NCBI GenBank assembly: GCA_052117325.1
Contig: JBQKJJ010000005.1
Origin: CAG-964 sp902789345
GTDB lineage: Bacteria > Bacillota > Clostridia > Oscillospirales > Acutalibacteraceae
Strand: one strand, 5' to 3'
Length of the DNA stretch: 64,000 nt
In this document: piece after piece, positions 34,055 through 43,566 of the stretch
Numbering within the stretch: the first letter of the stretch is position 1
Layout of the letters: each line of letters opens with the position of its first letter
Translations under genes and position numbers: made by a program
The notes under the pieces: model-generated
Database searches by the model: none
Told to the model about the DNA's origin: nothing
What the model saw: only the letters and a program-made list of their open reading frames with translations

Positions 34055-34366
34055 TTAATTTATTTTATTTCTTTTTCTGGATTTTGACTTTTTACCCTTT
34101 GTTTTCTTGTCTTTTTTAGGAATACTAAAAAGCAGGCAAATAAGCAAATATCCGCCAAAAACTATTATGCCCACATAGTGCACCCATTGCATTGCATCGT
34201 TGCCCGGCCATAGTTCCTTTGCCAAGTAGTTGCCCATAATCCATATGCCCTCAAAAATAAAAAACAGGGCAACAGGTCTAAACAGAAGTGCGTGACGAAA
34301 TACGGGGGTAAATAAAACTATTGCAATTACCAAACATACTACACCTGCTAAAATGGCTATCCACAC
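34055..34366 (-). CDS. Small three-helix membrane protein with basic tail, unknown
   Basis: A 103-residue protein with helices at about 3-20, 28-48 and 62-84 and a strongly basic C-terminus (KKDKKTKGKKSKSRKRNK) expected in the cytoplasm, perhaps touching nucleic acid or lipid headgroups. GTG start at 34366 with AGGGGG about 8 nt upstream. First gene of a two-gene unit. Function unknown. Confidence 0.6.
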   Translation of the reverse strand: MWIAILAGVVCLVIAIVLFTPVFRHALLFRPVALFFIFEGIWIMGNYLAKELWPGNDAMQWVHYVGIIVFGGYLLICLLFSIPKKDKKTKGKKSKSRKRNKIN

Positions 34367-34574
34367 GGTACAAACCCCCTTTTAATTATCTATAGGATTA
34401 GTATAAATAAAAATTTGTATATAGTCAATAATTTATTGTGACAAAAATTTAACTTCTCTATATGTTATGGGCGGTGTTTGTTGTGCAATAAATTTTGCAG
34501 CATAGATTATAGCGGCTATTTTTAAATTTGCAATTAAAAATTCGGTTATTAACAATTAGTTTACAATAGTTTCC

Positions 34575-34603
34575 TTGACAAATAAGGTAATTGATGGTAC
34601 ATT
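34575..34603 (+). promoter_or_regulatory. Promoter of the hrcA-dnaK operon
   Basis: TTGACA (34575-34580), 17-nt spacer, TACATT (34598-34603). The CIRCE operator begins 10 nt after the -10, so HrcA would block initiation. Confidence 0.75.
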
Positions 34604-34612
34604 ATAGTTACA

Positions 34613-34639
34613 TTAGCACTCCACCTTTAAGAGTGCTAA
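34613..34639 (+). promoter_or_regulatory. CIRCE operator (HrcA site)
   Basis: TTAGCACTC (34613-34621), 9-nt spacer, GAGTGCTAA (34631-34639): the perfect CIRCE inverted repeat, 27 nt before the hrcA start. Confidence 0.97.
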
Positions 34640-34666
34640 AATAAAAATAGGCAAGAGGTGGTACTT

Positions 34667-35695
34667 ATGGAACTGCCTGTAAGAAAAAGTAAAATCTTAA
34701 ATGCGATTATTAAACAGTATATAGCTACCGGAGAGCCTATGGGTTCAAAAGGGTTGCTGGATTACCTTGATTTTTCTGTTTCTTCTGCTACAGTCCGTAA
34801 TGAGATGGCCAGCTTGTCAGATATGGGATATTTAGTACAGCCCCATATCTCGGCAGGTCGTGTACCAACGCAAATGGGCTACAGGTATTACCTTGACCAT
34901 TTAATTGAGCCTATAGAGCTTAGCAGCAGAGAACGCAGAGCTATTGACGATGTTCTTACTGCCGTAGCAGACGACCCTGAGCATATATTGAACAAAGGGG
35001 CAGAAATTCTTTCACAGCTTACAGGCTGCGTAGCACTAAGCACTACACCGCCAACCGAAAACACCACGGTAGACCGCATAAGGATAATCCAAATAAGCAG
35101 ACATACCGCTATGATGATTATGATTACTTCAAAAGGTATGGTAAAGAACAGGCTGTTTAGGTGCGACTACAATGTTACAGACGATGTTTTGCAAGTGTTT
35201 GAAAGAGCACTGAACGAAATGCTAAGCGGTGTGCGTTTAAGCTCGGTTACGCCGGCGTTTGTACAAACAGTGGCGGCTACAATGGGAGATGTCCTTATTC
35301 TGATGCCTCAAGCGTTGTTGACAATAATGGAGGCTTCAAAAGAAGCGTCCGTAATTAACATTGTTAATTACGGCTTGTCAAATTTGCTGCAAACAGGCGA
35401 ATTTCAGGTAAGTGAGCTTAAAGGAATATACCGGTTTTTGCAGGATATGCCGGCACAGGAGGAGCTTTTGTTCAGACAAAATAACAGAAGAATTTCCACC
35501 TACATCGGTACAGAGTCGAAAAACCCCGACATTCGCTCCACAGGCATTGTGGTTTCAAGGTACGAGGTAGAGGATGAGCCTGCCGGTGCTTTGGCAGTTG
35601 TTGGGCCTATAAGAATGAGGTACACAGCGGCTGTTGCTTACGCAAGCTACATTTCACAAATGTGCGGAAAGCTTATTACAGAGCTTTTGGAATAA
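34667..35695 (+). CDS. hrcA: Heat-inducible transcription repressor HrcA
   Basis: Represses class I heat-shock genes through CIRCE, with GroEL as its usual cofactor. The N-terminal winged helix reads RKSKILNAIIKQYIATGEPMGSKGL and SSATVRNEMASLSDMGYL; HISAGRVPTQMGYRYYLD is a signature of the family. 342 residues. The ATG at 34667 follows AAGAGGTGG; a GTG in frame at 34658 is part of the ribosome site. Confidence 0.97.
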   Translation: MELPVRKSKILNAIIKQYIATGEPMGSKGLLDYLDFSVSSATVRNEMASLSDMGYLVQPHISAGRVPTQMGYRYYLDHLIEPIELSSRERRAIDDVLTAVADDPEHILNKGAEILSQLTGCVALSTTPPTENTTVDRIRIIQISRHTAMMIMITSKGMVKNRLFRCDYNVTDDVLQVFERALNEMLSGVRLSSVTPAFVQTVAATMGDVLILMPQALLTIMEASKEASVINIVNYGLSNLLQTGEFQVSELKGIYRFLQDMPAQEELLFRQNNRRISTYIGTESKNPDIRSTGIVVSRYEVEDEPAGALAVVGPIRMRYTAAVAYASYISQMCGKLITELLE

Positions 35696-35739
35696 ATCAA
35701 AAACATTATTTACTTATATATAAAGGATGGGTGAATGAT

Positions 35740-36327
35740 TTGAAAAAGGAAGAAAATAAAAAAACATCTGGAAAAGAAAAAAAGAAGCAGTCTGAACCGA
35801 CAGAGGAAGTAAAGACTGACGAGAAAACTGACGAAAAGGCTGAAAATGAGGCAGAGTGCAAAGAAAGCTCCAAAGAAGAGTCAGCACAAAGCAAGCTGGA
35901 GGAAGAGCTGAAAGCGAAAAACGACGCCTACCTTCGTTTAGCTGCCGAGTATGAAAACTACCGCAGAAGAACAACGGAGGAAAAAACAAACATTTATGCC
36001 GACGCCACTGCAAAGGCAATTAAAGAAATTTTGCCTATAGGCGACAGCATAGAAATGGCGTTAAAGTCCGTTGATAATGTTCCTGAGGAATATAAAAAGG
36101 GCTTGGAGCTTATTTGCAATCAGCTGAAAACATCGCTTGAAAAGCTGAATGTTGAAACCTTTGGTGAGGTCGGCGAGGAATTTAACCCTGAGCTTCACAA
36201 CGCTGTTATGAAGATAGAGGACGATTCTTTGGGCGAAAACACCATAGCGCAGGTTTTCCAAACAGGATATAAAACAGGCGATAAAATTATAAGGCACGCA
36301 ATGGTTCAGGTTGCTAACTGTGACTAA
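35740..36327 (+). CDS. grpE: Nucleotide exchange factor GrpE
   Basis: Releases ADP from DnaK. A charged, disordered N-terminus (Lys/Glu-rich, about 1-60) leads to the long coiled coil (LRLAAEYENYRRRTTEEK) and the beta domain ending in GEEFNPELHNAVMK and GYKTGDKIIRHAMVQVAN. The start is TTG at 35740 or GTG at 35731, both after AAAGGATGG; spacing favours TTG. 195 residues, normal. Second gene of the CIRCE operon, 44 nt after hrcA. Confidence 0.94.
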   Translation: MKKEENKKTSGKEKKKQSEPTEEVKTDEKTDEKAENEAECKESSKEESAQSKLEEELKAKNDAYLRLAAEYENYRRRTTEEKTNIYADATAKAIKEILPIGDSIEMALKSVDNVPEEYKKGLELICNQLKTSLEKLNVETFGEVGEEFNPELHNAVMKIEDDSLGENTIAQVFQTGYKTGDKIIRHAMVQVANCD

Positions 36328-36389
36328 AACCTTTTGCATATAAATTAAAATAAAAACTATTAGAATACATTTTACTGGAGGAATTAATT

Positions 36390-38246
36390 ATGGCAAAGAC
36401 AATCGGTATTGACTTAGGTACAACAAATTCATGTGTAGCTGTTATTGAAGGCGGCGAGCCTGTAGTAATTGCAAATGCAGAGGGCGCAAGAACAACTCCG
36501 TCTGTAGTAGCTTTTTCAAAAACAGGTGAAAGACTTATCGGTCAGGTAGCTAAAAGACAGGCTGTAACAAACCCTGACAGAACAGTTTCTTCAATCAAAA
36601 GAGAAATGGGTACTGACTACAAAGTAAATATAGACGGCAAAAGCTATTCACCACAGGAAATTTCAGCAATGATTCTTTCTAAGCTAAAGGCAGACGCTGA
36701 GGCTTATTTGGGCGAAACAGTTACTCAGGCTGTAATTACAGTACCTGCTTACTTTACAGACGCACAGCGTCAGGCTACAAAGGATGCCGGTAAAATTGCC
36801 GGACTTGATGTAAAGAGAATTATCAACGAGCCTACAGCTGCGGCTCTTTCATATGGTATTGATAAGGAAACAGACCAAAAGGTAATGGTATATGACCTAG
36901 GCGGCGGTACATTCGATGTATCTATCATTGAAATGGGCGACGGCGTTCAAGAGGTACTTGCTACAGCAGGTAACAACCGTTTGGGCGGCGACGACTTTGA
37001 CCAAAGAGTTATTGACTGGATGGTTTCAAGCTTTAAGGCTGAAACAGGCGTTGACCTAACAAATGATAAGATGGCAATGCAAAGACTAAAGGAAGCAGCA
37101 GAAAAAGCTAAGATTGAGCTTTCAGGCGTAACTTCTACAGCAATTAACCTGCCTTACATTACAGCAGACGCTACAGGTCCTAAGCACCTTGACCTTACAC
37201 TTACAAGAGCAAAGTTCAACGAGCTTACAGCTGACCTTGTAGAAAAGACAATGGGTCCTGTAAGAAGCGCACTAAGCGACAGCGGACTTTCAATAGGCGA
37301 AATCAACAAGGTTCTTATGGTTGGTGGTTCTTCAAGAATCCCTGCAGTACAGGAGGCTGTTAAGAAGCTTATCGGCAAAGATCCGTTTAAGGGTATTAAC
37401 CCGGATGAGTGTGTTGCTATCGGCGCAGCTATTCAAGGCGGCGTACTTGGCGGCGAAGTTGACGGTTTGTTGCTTCTTGATGTTACACCGTTGTCATTGG
37501 GTGTTGAAACAATGGGCGGCGTTATGACAAAGGTTATTGACCGTAACACAACAATTCCTACAAAGAAGAGCCAGATTTTCTCAACTGCTGCCGACAACCA
37601 AACACAGGTTGAAATCAATGTTCTTCAGGGTGAGCGTGAATTTGCCCGTGACAACAAGCAGCTTGGTTTGTTTGCTTTGACAGGCATTGCACCTGCAATG
37701 AGAGGTGTTCCTCAAATTGAAGTTACATTTGATATTGATGCAAACGGTATCGTAAATGTATCTGCTAAAGACCTTGGCACAGGCAAGGAGCAGAAGATTA
37801 CAATTTCTTCTAACACAAATATGTCTAAGGAAGATATTGAAAAGGCTGTTAAGGATGCAGAGCAGTATGCAGCAGAGGATAAGAAGCGCCGTGAAGAGGT
37901 AGACGCTAAGAACGAGGCTGAAAACCTATGCTACCAGGCTGAAAAGCTTGTAAAGGACAGCGGCGACAAGCTAAGCGAAGAGGATAAAAACGCTATAAAC
38001 ACAAAGGTAAGCGCTGCAAAGGCTGCTATAGAGCAGAACAACACAGATGCTATTAAGGCTGCTACAGAGGATATGCAGAAGACAGTTTATGAAATTTCTG
38101 CTAAGCTGTACCAGCAGGCTAACCCACAGGGTGCAGGCGCTCCTGATATGGGCAATATGGGCGGCAACCCTACAGACAATCCTCAGCAGAACAACGGCGG
38201 CAATGACGGCAATGTGTATGACGCTGACTTTAAGGATGCAGATTAA
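36390..38246 (+). CDS. dnaK: Chaperone DnaK (Hsp70)
   Basis: Main Hsp70 chaperone. GIDLGTTNSCVAV, VYDLGGGTFDVSI and VGGSSRIPAVQ mark the ATPase domain; the linker DGLLLLDVTPLSLG and a substrate domain follow; the C-terminal tail is Gly/Asn/Met-rich and ends in NVYDADFKDAD. 618 residues, full length. GGAGG precedes the ATG. Confidence 0.98.
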   Translation: MAKTIGIDLGTTNSCVAVIEGGEPVVIANAEGARTTPSVVAFSKTGERLIGQVAKRQAVTNPDRTVSSIKREMGTDYKVNIDGKSYSPQEISAMILSKLKADAEAYLGETVTQAVITVPAYFTDAQRQATKDAGKIAGLDVKRIINEPTAAALSYGIDKETDQKVMVYDLGGGTFDVSIIEMGDGVQEVLATAGNNRLGGDDFDQRVIDWMVSSFKAETGVDLTNDKMAMQRLKEAAEKAKIELSGVTSTAINLPYITADATGPKHLDLTLTRAKFNELTADLVEKTMGPVRSALSDSGLSIGEINKVLMVGGSSRIPAVQEAVKKLIGKDPFKGINPDECVAIGAAIQGGVLGGEVDGLLLLDVTPLSLGVETMGGVMTKVIDRNTTIPTKKSQIFSTAADNQTQVEINVLQGEREFARDNKQLGLFALTGIAPAMRGVPQIEVTFDIDANGIVNVSAKDLGTGKEQKITISSNTNMSKEDIEKAVKDAEQYAAEDKKRREEVDAKNEAENLCYQAEKLVKDSGDKLSEEDKNAINTKVSAAKAAIEQNNTDAIKAATEDMQKTVYEISAKLYQQANPQGAGAPDMGNMGGNPTDNPQQNNGGNDGNVYDADFKDAD

Positions 38247-38314
38247 TTTGTAAAAAAAATAATAGATTTTAGCGGAAGTATGTAGTATAATATACCGGTA
38301 GCTTTTTGAACGGA

Positions 38315-38346
38315 ACAGGGCAGGAGGGTTATTCTGCCCTGTTTAC
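38315..38346 (+). terminator. Terminator between dnaK and dnaJ
   Basis: ACAGGGCAG (38315-38323) pairs with CTGCCCTGT (38334-38342), then TTACT. The T-run is short, so read-through into dnaJ is possible and would lower DnaJ relative to DnaK. Confidence 0.6.
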
Positions 38347-38443
38347 TGAATTTAAAAGATTTTTACGGTAAGCTATTGCTTACCCTTGGTGTGTCGGCGA
38401 CTATCGCACAGGACACAAATTTATACTGACAGGAGGCATTAGC

Positions 38444-39598
38444 TTGGCTGATAAGCGAGATTATTATGAAGTTATGGGACTGCAAAAAGGTGCGTCCGAC
38501 GACGAAATAAAAAAGGCTTTTAGACAGCTTGCAAAAAAATATCACCCGGACTTAAATCCCGGAGATAAAGAGGCAGAGGCTAAGTTCAAAGAAGTAAACG
38601 AAGCATATGAGGTGCTTTCTGATAAAGAAAAAAGAGCAAGATATGACCAGTTTGGACACGCAGGCGTTGACCCTAGCTACGGCGCAGGTGCAGCAGGCGG
38701 AAGCCCGTTTGGTCAGGATATAGATTTTGGCGACATATTTAACAGCTTTTTCGGCGGCTTTGGCGGCGGTGGCGGCAGAAGAGCAAACCCTAACGCACCA
38801 CGAAAGGGCAGTAACATAGAAACAACTATTTTTGTTTCTTTTGAAGAAGCGGCTAAGGGCTGCAAAAAAACTGTTTCATACACAAACTACAGCGTTTGTA
38901 ACGAGTGCCACGGTTCAGGTGCGGCAAAGGGTACAGCACCAAAGGTTTGCCACGCTTGTAACGGTACAGGACAGGTACAGGTAACACAGCGTACACCTTT
39001 TGGCGTTGTAAGAACCTCAAGAGTGTGTGATGCCTGCGGCGGTAAGGGTAAAACTATTGAAACTCCGTGTGCTACATGCCGTGGTACCGGTAAGGTGCGT
39101 ACAAAGCGTAAGGTAGACATCGACATTCCGGCAGGTATTAACGGTGAGATACTGCAAGTGTCGGGACACGGTAATGCCGGTGACAACAACGGCCCTTACG
39201 GTGATTTAAGGGTTAGAGTAGAGGTAAGGCCACACCCTATTTTTGAACGCCGTGGCGATGATGTTTGGTGTGAAATGCCTATTACATTTTCTCAGGCCGC
39301 ACTTGGCGGCGAGGTTACAGTGCCTACTCTTGACGGCAAGGTATCCTATAATATTCACGAGGGCACACAGCCTAATGATATTTTCAAGCTAAAGGGCAAG
39401 GGCGTTACCCACCTGGGCAGCAGCAGACGAGGCGACCAGTATGTAAAGGTTGTTATTGAGGTTCCTAAGCATTTAACGCCTAGACAGAAAGAACTGCTTA
39501 AGGAGTTTGACGGTACTGCCACCGAGAAAAATTATGGAAAAAGAAAGGGCTTTTTTGACAAGCTTAAAACAATGTTTGGTGACGATAATAAAAAGTAA
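38444..39598 (+). CDS. dnaJ: Chaperone DnaJ (Hsp40)
   Basis: DnaK co-chaperone. J domain (DYYEVMGLQKGASDDEIKKAFRQLAKKYHPDLNPG, with the HPD), Gly/Phe region with GGFGGGGG, then four zinc motifs CNECHGSG, CHACNGTG, CDACGGKG, CATCRGTG and the C-terminal domains. 384 residues. It starts with TTG at 38444, seven bases after AGGAGG. Separated from dnaK by 197 nt holding two hairpins. Confidence 0.97.
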   Translation: MADKRDYYEVMGLQKGASDDEIKKAFRQLAKKYHPDLNPGDKEAEAKFKEVNEAYEVLSDKEKRARYDQFGHAGVDPSYGAGAAGGSPFGQDIDFGDIFNSFFGGFGGGGGRRANPNAPRKGSNIETTIFVSFEEAAKGCKKTVSYTNYSVCNECHGSGAAKGTAPKVCHACNGTGQVQVTQRTPFGVVRTSRVCDACGGKGKTIETPCATCRGTGKVRTKRKVDIDIPAGINGEILQVSGHGNAGDNNGPYGDLRVRVEVRPHPIFERRGDDVWCEMPITFSQAALGGEVTVPTLDGKVSYNIHEGTQPNDIFKLKGKGVTHLGSSRRGDQYVKVVIEVPKHLTPRQKELLKEFDGTATEKNYGKRKGFFDKLKTMFGDDNKK

Positions 39599-39610
39599 GG
39601 GTGTGTTACT

Positions 39611-40537
39611 GTGGAATGGACAGAAGTAAGTATTACAGTTCCTGTTGAAAGAGTTGACGAAGCAGGAGATATTGCACAAATGGTTGTTCCTTACGGAATT
39701 TACATTGAAGACTATTCAATGCTTGAGGACGAGGTACAGCAGATTGCTCATATTGACCTTATTGACGAGGATTTGCTTGATAAAGACAGGTCAAAGGGAG
39801 TGGTGCATATTTATATAAGCCCGGAGGATAACCCGGTGGAGGCTGTTGCATTCTTAAAGGAACGCTATACACAGGCGGACATTCCTTTTGAAATTAATAC
39901 TACAGGCTGTCAGGAGCAGGATTGGCTCAATAATTGGAAGCAGTATTTTAACCCTATAGAGGTAGGCGAAAAGATTCTTATTCGCCCTACTTGGCGTGAC
40001 AAGTACGACCCTAAGGGCAGGGTAGTGCTTAACCTTGACCCGGGCCTTGCTTTTGGTACAGGTACCCACGAAACCACCAGACTTTGTCTGCAGGCTGTTG
40101 AAAAGTACACTACACCGGATACAGAAATGCTGGATGTAGGCTGTGGCAGCGGTATTCTGTCAGTTGCGGCATTGCTGTTGGGTGCTAAAAGTGCCGTTGG
40201 TGTAGATATAGACGAAATGGCGGTTAAAACAGCAAAAGAGAATGCAGTGCTAAACGGTGTAGAGGATCGCTTTACTGTTTTGGCAGGCAACCTTACCGAC
40301 AAGGTTGAGGGTAAGTATAATGTTGTTGCGGCTAACATTGTGGCTGACGCAATTATTATGCTGTCTAAGGATATAAAAAATTATATGTATGATGACTCAG
40401 TTTATATTATGAGTGGAATAATAGACACAAGAGTAGACGATGTGCTTAATGCAATAGGCGACACCTTTGAAATAAAAGAAAAGCTGTTGGAAAACGGTTG
40501 GTGCTGTCTTGTTGCAACGCTAAAGGAACAGAAGTAA
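39611..40537 (+). CDS. prmA: Ribosomal protein L11 methyltransferase
   Basis: SAM-dependent enzyme that trimethylates ribosomal protein L11. N-terminal substrate-binding domain, then FGTGTHETTRLCL and the SAM motif LDVGCGSGILSVAALLLGAK, with NIVADAI downstream. 308 residues. GTG start with AAGGGTG about 7 nt upstream. It follows dnaJ by 12 nt, a common arrangement in Firmicutes. Confidence 0.96.
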   Translation: MEWTEVSITVPVERVDEAGDIAQMVVPYGIYIEDYSMLEDEVQQIAHIDLIDEDLLDKDRSKGVVHIYISPEDNPVEAVAFLKERYTQADIPFEINTTGCQEQDWLNNWKQYFNPIEVGEKILIRPTWRDKYDPKGRVVLNLDPGLAFGTGTHETTRLCLQAVEKYTTPDTEMLDVGCGSGILSVAALLLGAKSAVGVDIDEMAVKTAKENAVLNGVEDRFTVLAGNLTDKVEGKYNVVAANIVADAIIMLSKDIKNYMYDDSVYIMSGIIDTRVDDVLNAIGDTFEIKEKLLENGWCCLVATLKEQK

Positions 40538-40550
40538 TCGGAGGAGTATT

Positions 40551-41384
40551 ATGTCAGAATGTTCACATAACTGCGGCAGCTGTTCACAGGAGTGCAGTTC
40601 CAGGCAGGAGCCTGAAAGCCGATATGCCCAGCTTAATAAACACAGCTCGGTTAAAAAGGTTATAGGTGTTATAAGCGGTAAAGGCGGCGTTGGAAAGAGT
40701 ATGGTTACCGCTATGCTTGCCGTGCTGTTTAACAGGCAGGGCTACAGGGTAGCTGTGCTGGACGCCGACATTACAGGACCGTCTATACCAAAAAGCTTTG
40801 GTATAACAGAGCGTGCACAGGGCTGTGCAGAGGGAATTATACCGGCTGTAACCTCAACAGGTATTGATATTATCTCTACCAATATGTTTTTGCCAAACGA
40901 AACCGAGCCTACAGTATGGAGAGGCCCTGTTATAACAGGTACAGTAAGACAGTTTTGGACTGATGTTATTTGGGAAAACGAGGACTATATGTTTGTTGAT
41001 ATGCCGCCGGGAACAGGTGATGTTGCCCTTACGGTATTTCAGAGCATACCTCTAAGCGGAATTGTTATTGTTACTTCTCCACAGGAGCTTGTGGCAATGA
41101 TAGTTGAAAAGGCTGTAAAAATGGCGAATATGATGAATATTCCTATTTTAGGCATAGTTGAAAACAACAGCTATTTTATGTGTGACCAGTGTGGCAAGAA
41201 GCACTACATTTACGGTAAAAGTAAGGTAGACGAAATTGCCAAGGACTATGGCATACCTGTTTTGGGTAAGCTGCCTATAGAGCCGAAGCTGGCCGAATGT
41301 GTTGACAACGGCAACATAGAGGGCTTTGAGGGCGACTGGCTGAATAATGGCGTAGAGCAGATTATTAATTCTACAAAGGATTAA
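40551..41384 (+). CDS. Mrp/NBP35-family iron-sulfur carrier P-loop ATPase
   Basis: Cytosolic Fe-S cluster carrier or assembly ATPase. The deviant Walker A is VISGKGGVGKSM, with DADITGPSIPKSFG and VDMPPGTGDVALT following. The N-terminus has a Cys-rich motif (CSHNCGSCSQEC) and the C-terminal half a CDQCGK pair, both likely cluster ligands. 277 residues. 13 nt after prmA, with GGAGGAG before its ATG. Confidence 0.93.
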   Translation: MSECSHNCGSCSQECSSRQEPESRYAQLNKHSSVKKVIGVISGKGGVGKSMVTAMLAVLFNRQGYRVAVLDADITGPSIPKSFGITERAQGCAEGIIPAVTSTGIDIISTNMFLPNETEPTVWRGPVITGTVRQFWTDVIWENEDYMFVDMPPGTGDVALTVFQSIPLSGIVIVTSPQELVAMIVEKAVKMANMMNIPILGIVENNSYFMCDQCGKKHYIYGKSKVDEIAKDYGIPVLGKLPIEPKLAECVDNGNIEGFEGDWLNNGVEQIINSTKD

Positions 41385-41434
41385 TGCACCTTTAAATTAT
41401 TTTAACAATTTAACAGTTTAATGCGCGAAAACGC

Positions 41435-41463
41435 TTTACTATTATAAATACTTGTGATAAAAT
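41435..41463 (+). promoter_or_regulatory. Promoter of the yerC-like operon
   Basis: TTTACT (41435-41440), 17-nt spacer, TAAAAT (41458-41463). Transcription would begin within the hairpin that follows. Confidence 0.6.
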
Positions 41464-41465
41464 TC

Positions 41466-41497
41466 AAGCTGTGGGGTTATGTCCTACAGCTTATTTT
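41466..41497 (+). terminator. Hairpin after mrp and at the 5' end of the yerC-like mRNA
   Basis: AAGCTGTGGG pairs with CCTACAGCTT around GTTATGT, then TTATTTTTAA. It can end mrp transcripts and would also sit at the very start of mRNA from the promoter at 41435-41463. Confidence 0.6.
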
Positions 41498-41515
41498 TAA
41501 TAAGGGGAAAAAGTA

Positions 41516-41821
41516 ATGAACTCTAAATTAAAAAACAAAAATACAGATATGCTTTTTGAAGCAATTTTACAGCTAAAAAATACCGAGGAATGCTACGACT
41601 TTTTTGAAGACCTGTGTACTGTGCCGGAGCTTCGTGCAATGTCACAGCGTTTGGTTGTTGCAAGACGCCTTACTCAAAAAAAGGTGTACAACGCCATTGT
41701 GGAGGAAACAGGTGCAAGCACAGCTACCATAAGCAGAGTAAACCGCTCCCTTACCTACGGCTGTGACGGCTACAAAATGGTATTTGAAAGAATGGATAAA
41801 AACAACGGGGAAGAAAAGTAA
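41516..41821 (+). CDS. TrpR-like regulator, YerC/YecD family
   Basis: A 101-residue DNA-binding protein of the YerC/YecD branch of the Trp repressor superfamily. The helix-turn-helix is visible as VPELRAMSQRLVVARRLTQKK and ASTATISRVNRSLTYG. The target is unknown; the family is widespread in Firmicutes. Its stop overlaps the methyltransferase start by one base (TAATG). Confidence 0.9.
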   Translation: MNSKLKNKNTDMLFEAILQLKNTEECYDFFEDLCTVPELRAMSQRLVVARRLTQKKVYNAIVEETGASTATISRVNRSLTYGCDGYKMVFERMDKNNGEEK

Positions 41822-42567
41822 TGCTAAGCTACTCATACTTTGCGGATTTTTACGATAATCTTACAAATAATGTTCACTATGAACGCTACGGGGAATATAT
41901 TTTACAGCTGGCTGAAAAATATAATCACAATATGGGCATTACGCTGGACTTGGCCTGCGGAACAGGCTCTCTTACCCTTTGGCTGAAGAAAAAGGGTGTA
42001 GATATATACGGTATAGACGCTTCTGCAGAAATGCTGTCTGTGGCTCAGGAAAAGGCACTGGACAGTGATATAAGCGGTATGCTTTTTTTAAGGCAAAAAA
42101 TGCAGAATATAGACCTTTACGGCACTATAGATACCTGCATATGCACACTTGACAGTATTAATCATATTACTAATAAGGACGATGTTCAAAAAACCTTTTC
42201 AAAGGTGTCGTTTTTTATGAATCCCGAGGCATTGTTTATATTTGATGTTAACACCCTTTATAAGCACCAAAAGGTTTTGGGGAACAACACCTTTGTGTAT
42301 GACACAAGCAAGGTTTACTGTGTCTGGCAAAATTCACTTTGTAAAGACAACAGAACGGTGGATATTAGTCTTGACTTTTTCCAGCGTGACGGTGACATTT
42401 ACAGGCGCTATAGCGAGAATTTTATGGAGCGTGCATATACTCATATAGAAATATGCGAAATGCTTGAAAAAGCAGGCTTTAAGCTTTTAGATGTATTTGG
42501 CGAAATGTCGTTTGATAAACCCACGGAAACCTCTCAGAGGAATTTTTACATAGCAAAAAAGCTGTAA
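41821..42567 (+). CDS. Class I SAM-dependent methyltransferase
   Basis: A 248-residue methyltransferase with the SAM motif LDLACGTGSLTLWL, the acidic residue in IYGIDASAEML and CICTLDSINHI after strand 4. The YFADFYDNLTNNVHYERYGEYI opening is that of a small-molecule methyltransferase subfamily common in Clostridia. Substrate unknown. Cotranslated with the YerC-like gene. Confidence 0.88.
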   Translation: MLSYSYFADFYDNLTNNVHYERYGEYILQLAEKYNHNMGITLDLACGTGSLTLWLKKKGVDIYGIDASAEMLSVAQEKALDSDISGMLFLRQKMQNIDLYGTIDTCICTLDSINHITNKDDVQKTFSKVSFFMNPEALFIFDVNTLYKHQKVLGNNTFVYDTSKVYCVWQNSLCKDNRTVDISLDFFQRDGDIYRRYSENFMERAYTHIEICEMLEKAGFKLLDVFGEMSFDKPTETSQRNFYIAKKL

Positions 42568-42613
42568 TAAATTTTCTAAAGACTAAGTATAATTATAGAA
42601 AAGGAAAATAGCA

Positions 42614-43513
42614 ATGGATAAAATTATTAGATGTATAACAAGTGACGGCAGTATAATGGCAAGTGCTATAACCAGTACAAATATTGTTGCAACGGCACAG
42701 CAGGTGCACAGCCTGTCCCCTGTAGCTACAGCCGCACTTGGCAGACTGCTTACAGGTGCGTCACTTATGGGTGCACAGCTAAAACAGCGCCGTGCCGCAC
42801 TTACCGTAAGAATTAAGGGCGACGGCCCTTTGGGAGTAATGGTTGCTTCTGCTACAAGTGACGGCAATGTCAGGGGTTTTGTTGAAAATCCTAACTGTGA
42901 GACCGAGCATTACGAAAACGGACACATTAATGTAGGCAAAGCTGTAGGCAGCAACGGTACCTTGTATGTAGTCCGTGACTATGGCACAGGTGAGCCTTAT
43001 ACAGGCGTTACCGAGCTTGTAAGCGGCGAAATAGCAGAGGATATAACCTCATATTATGCAAACAGTGAGCAAATACCTACAGTGTGTGCTTTGGGCGTGC
43101 TGCTAGACAAACAGGACGGTGTTTTGCTGCTTGCAGGTGGAATGCTTATTCAGCTTTTGCCCGGTGCTACACAGGACATTTGCGACAAGCTGGAGGCAAA
43201 TATAAAAAAGCTGGATTCGGTTACAACTATGATGGCAAAGGGTATGGCGCCGCTGGATATGTGCAAGGCCGCACTGGAGGGCTTTGAGGTTGAGGTGCTT
43301 GACGAAATGCCCGTGCATTACTACTGTACCTGCAGCAGACAAAGGGTTGAGCAGAGCTTTGCCTCTATTCCTGATGACCAGCTGAGAAGTATGGTTAACA
43401 GTACAGGAAATGTTGAGGCTGTATGCCATTACTGCAACAAGAAATATTTGTTTACCGCTAAGGAAATAGAGGACTTTATAAAAGCCAGAAAAGAAAGGTC
43501 AAAAAACAAATAA
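42614..43513 (+). CDS. hslO: Redox-regulated chaperone Hsp33
   Basis: Holdase activated by oxidation and unfolding. MDKIIRCITSDGSI opens the protein; the redox switch is the C-terminal zinc centre CTCSRQRVEQ with CHYCNKKY. 299 residues, normal. 46 nt after the methyltransferase gene, with GAAAAGGAAAA upstream of the ATG. Confidence 0.96.
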   Translation: MDKIIRCITSDGSIMASAITSTNIVATAQQVHSLSPVATAALGRLLTGASLMGAQLKQRRAALTVRIKGDGPLGVMVASATSDGNVRGFVENPNCETEHYENGHINVGKAVGSNGTLYVVRDYGTGEPYTGVTELVSGEIAEDITSYYANSEQIPTVCALGVLLDKQDGVLLLAGGMLIQLLPGATQDICDKLEANIKKLDSVTTMMAKGMAPLDMCKAALEGFEVEVLDEMPVHYYCTCSRQRVEQSFASIPDDQLRSMVNSTGNVEAVCHYCNKKYLFTAKEIEDFIKARKERSKNK

Positions 43514-43566
43514 CGGTCTGTTGAAAAACGCCTGAATAATTATTTTAAAAAAATTAAAAAAAGGTG

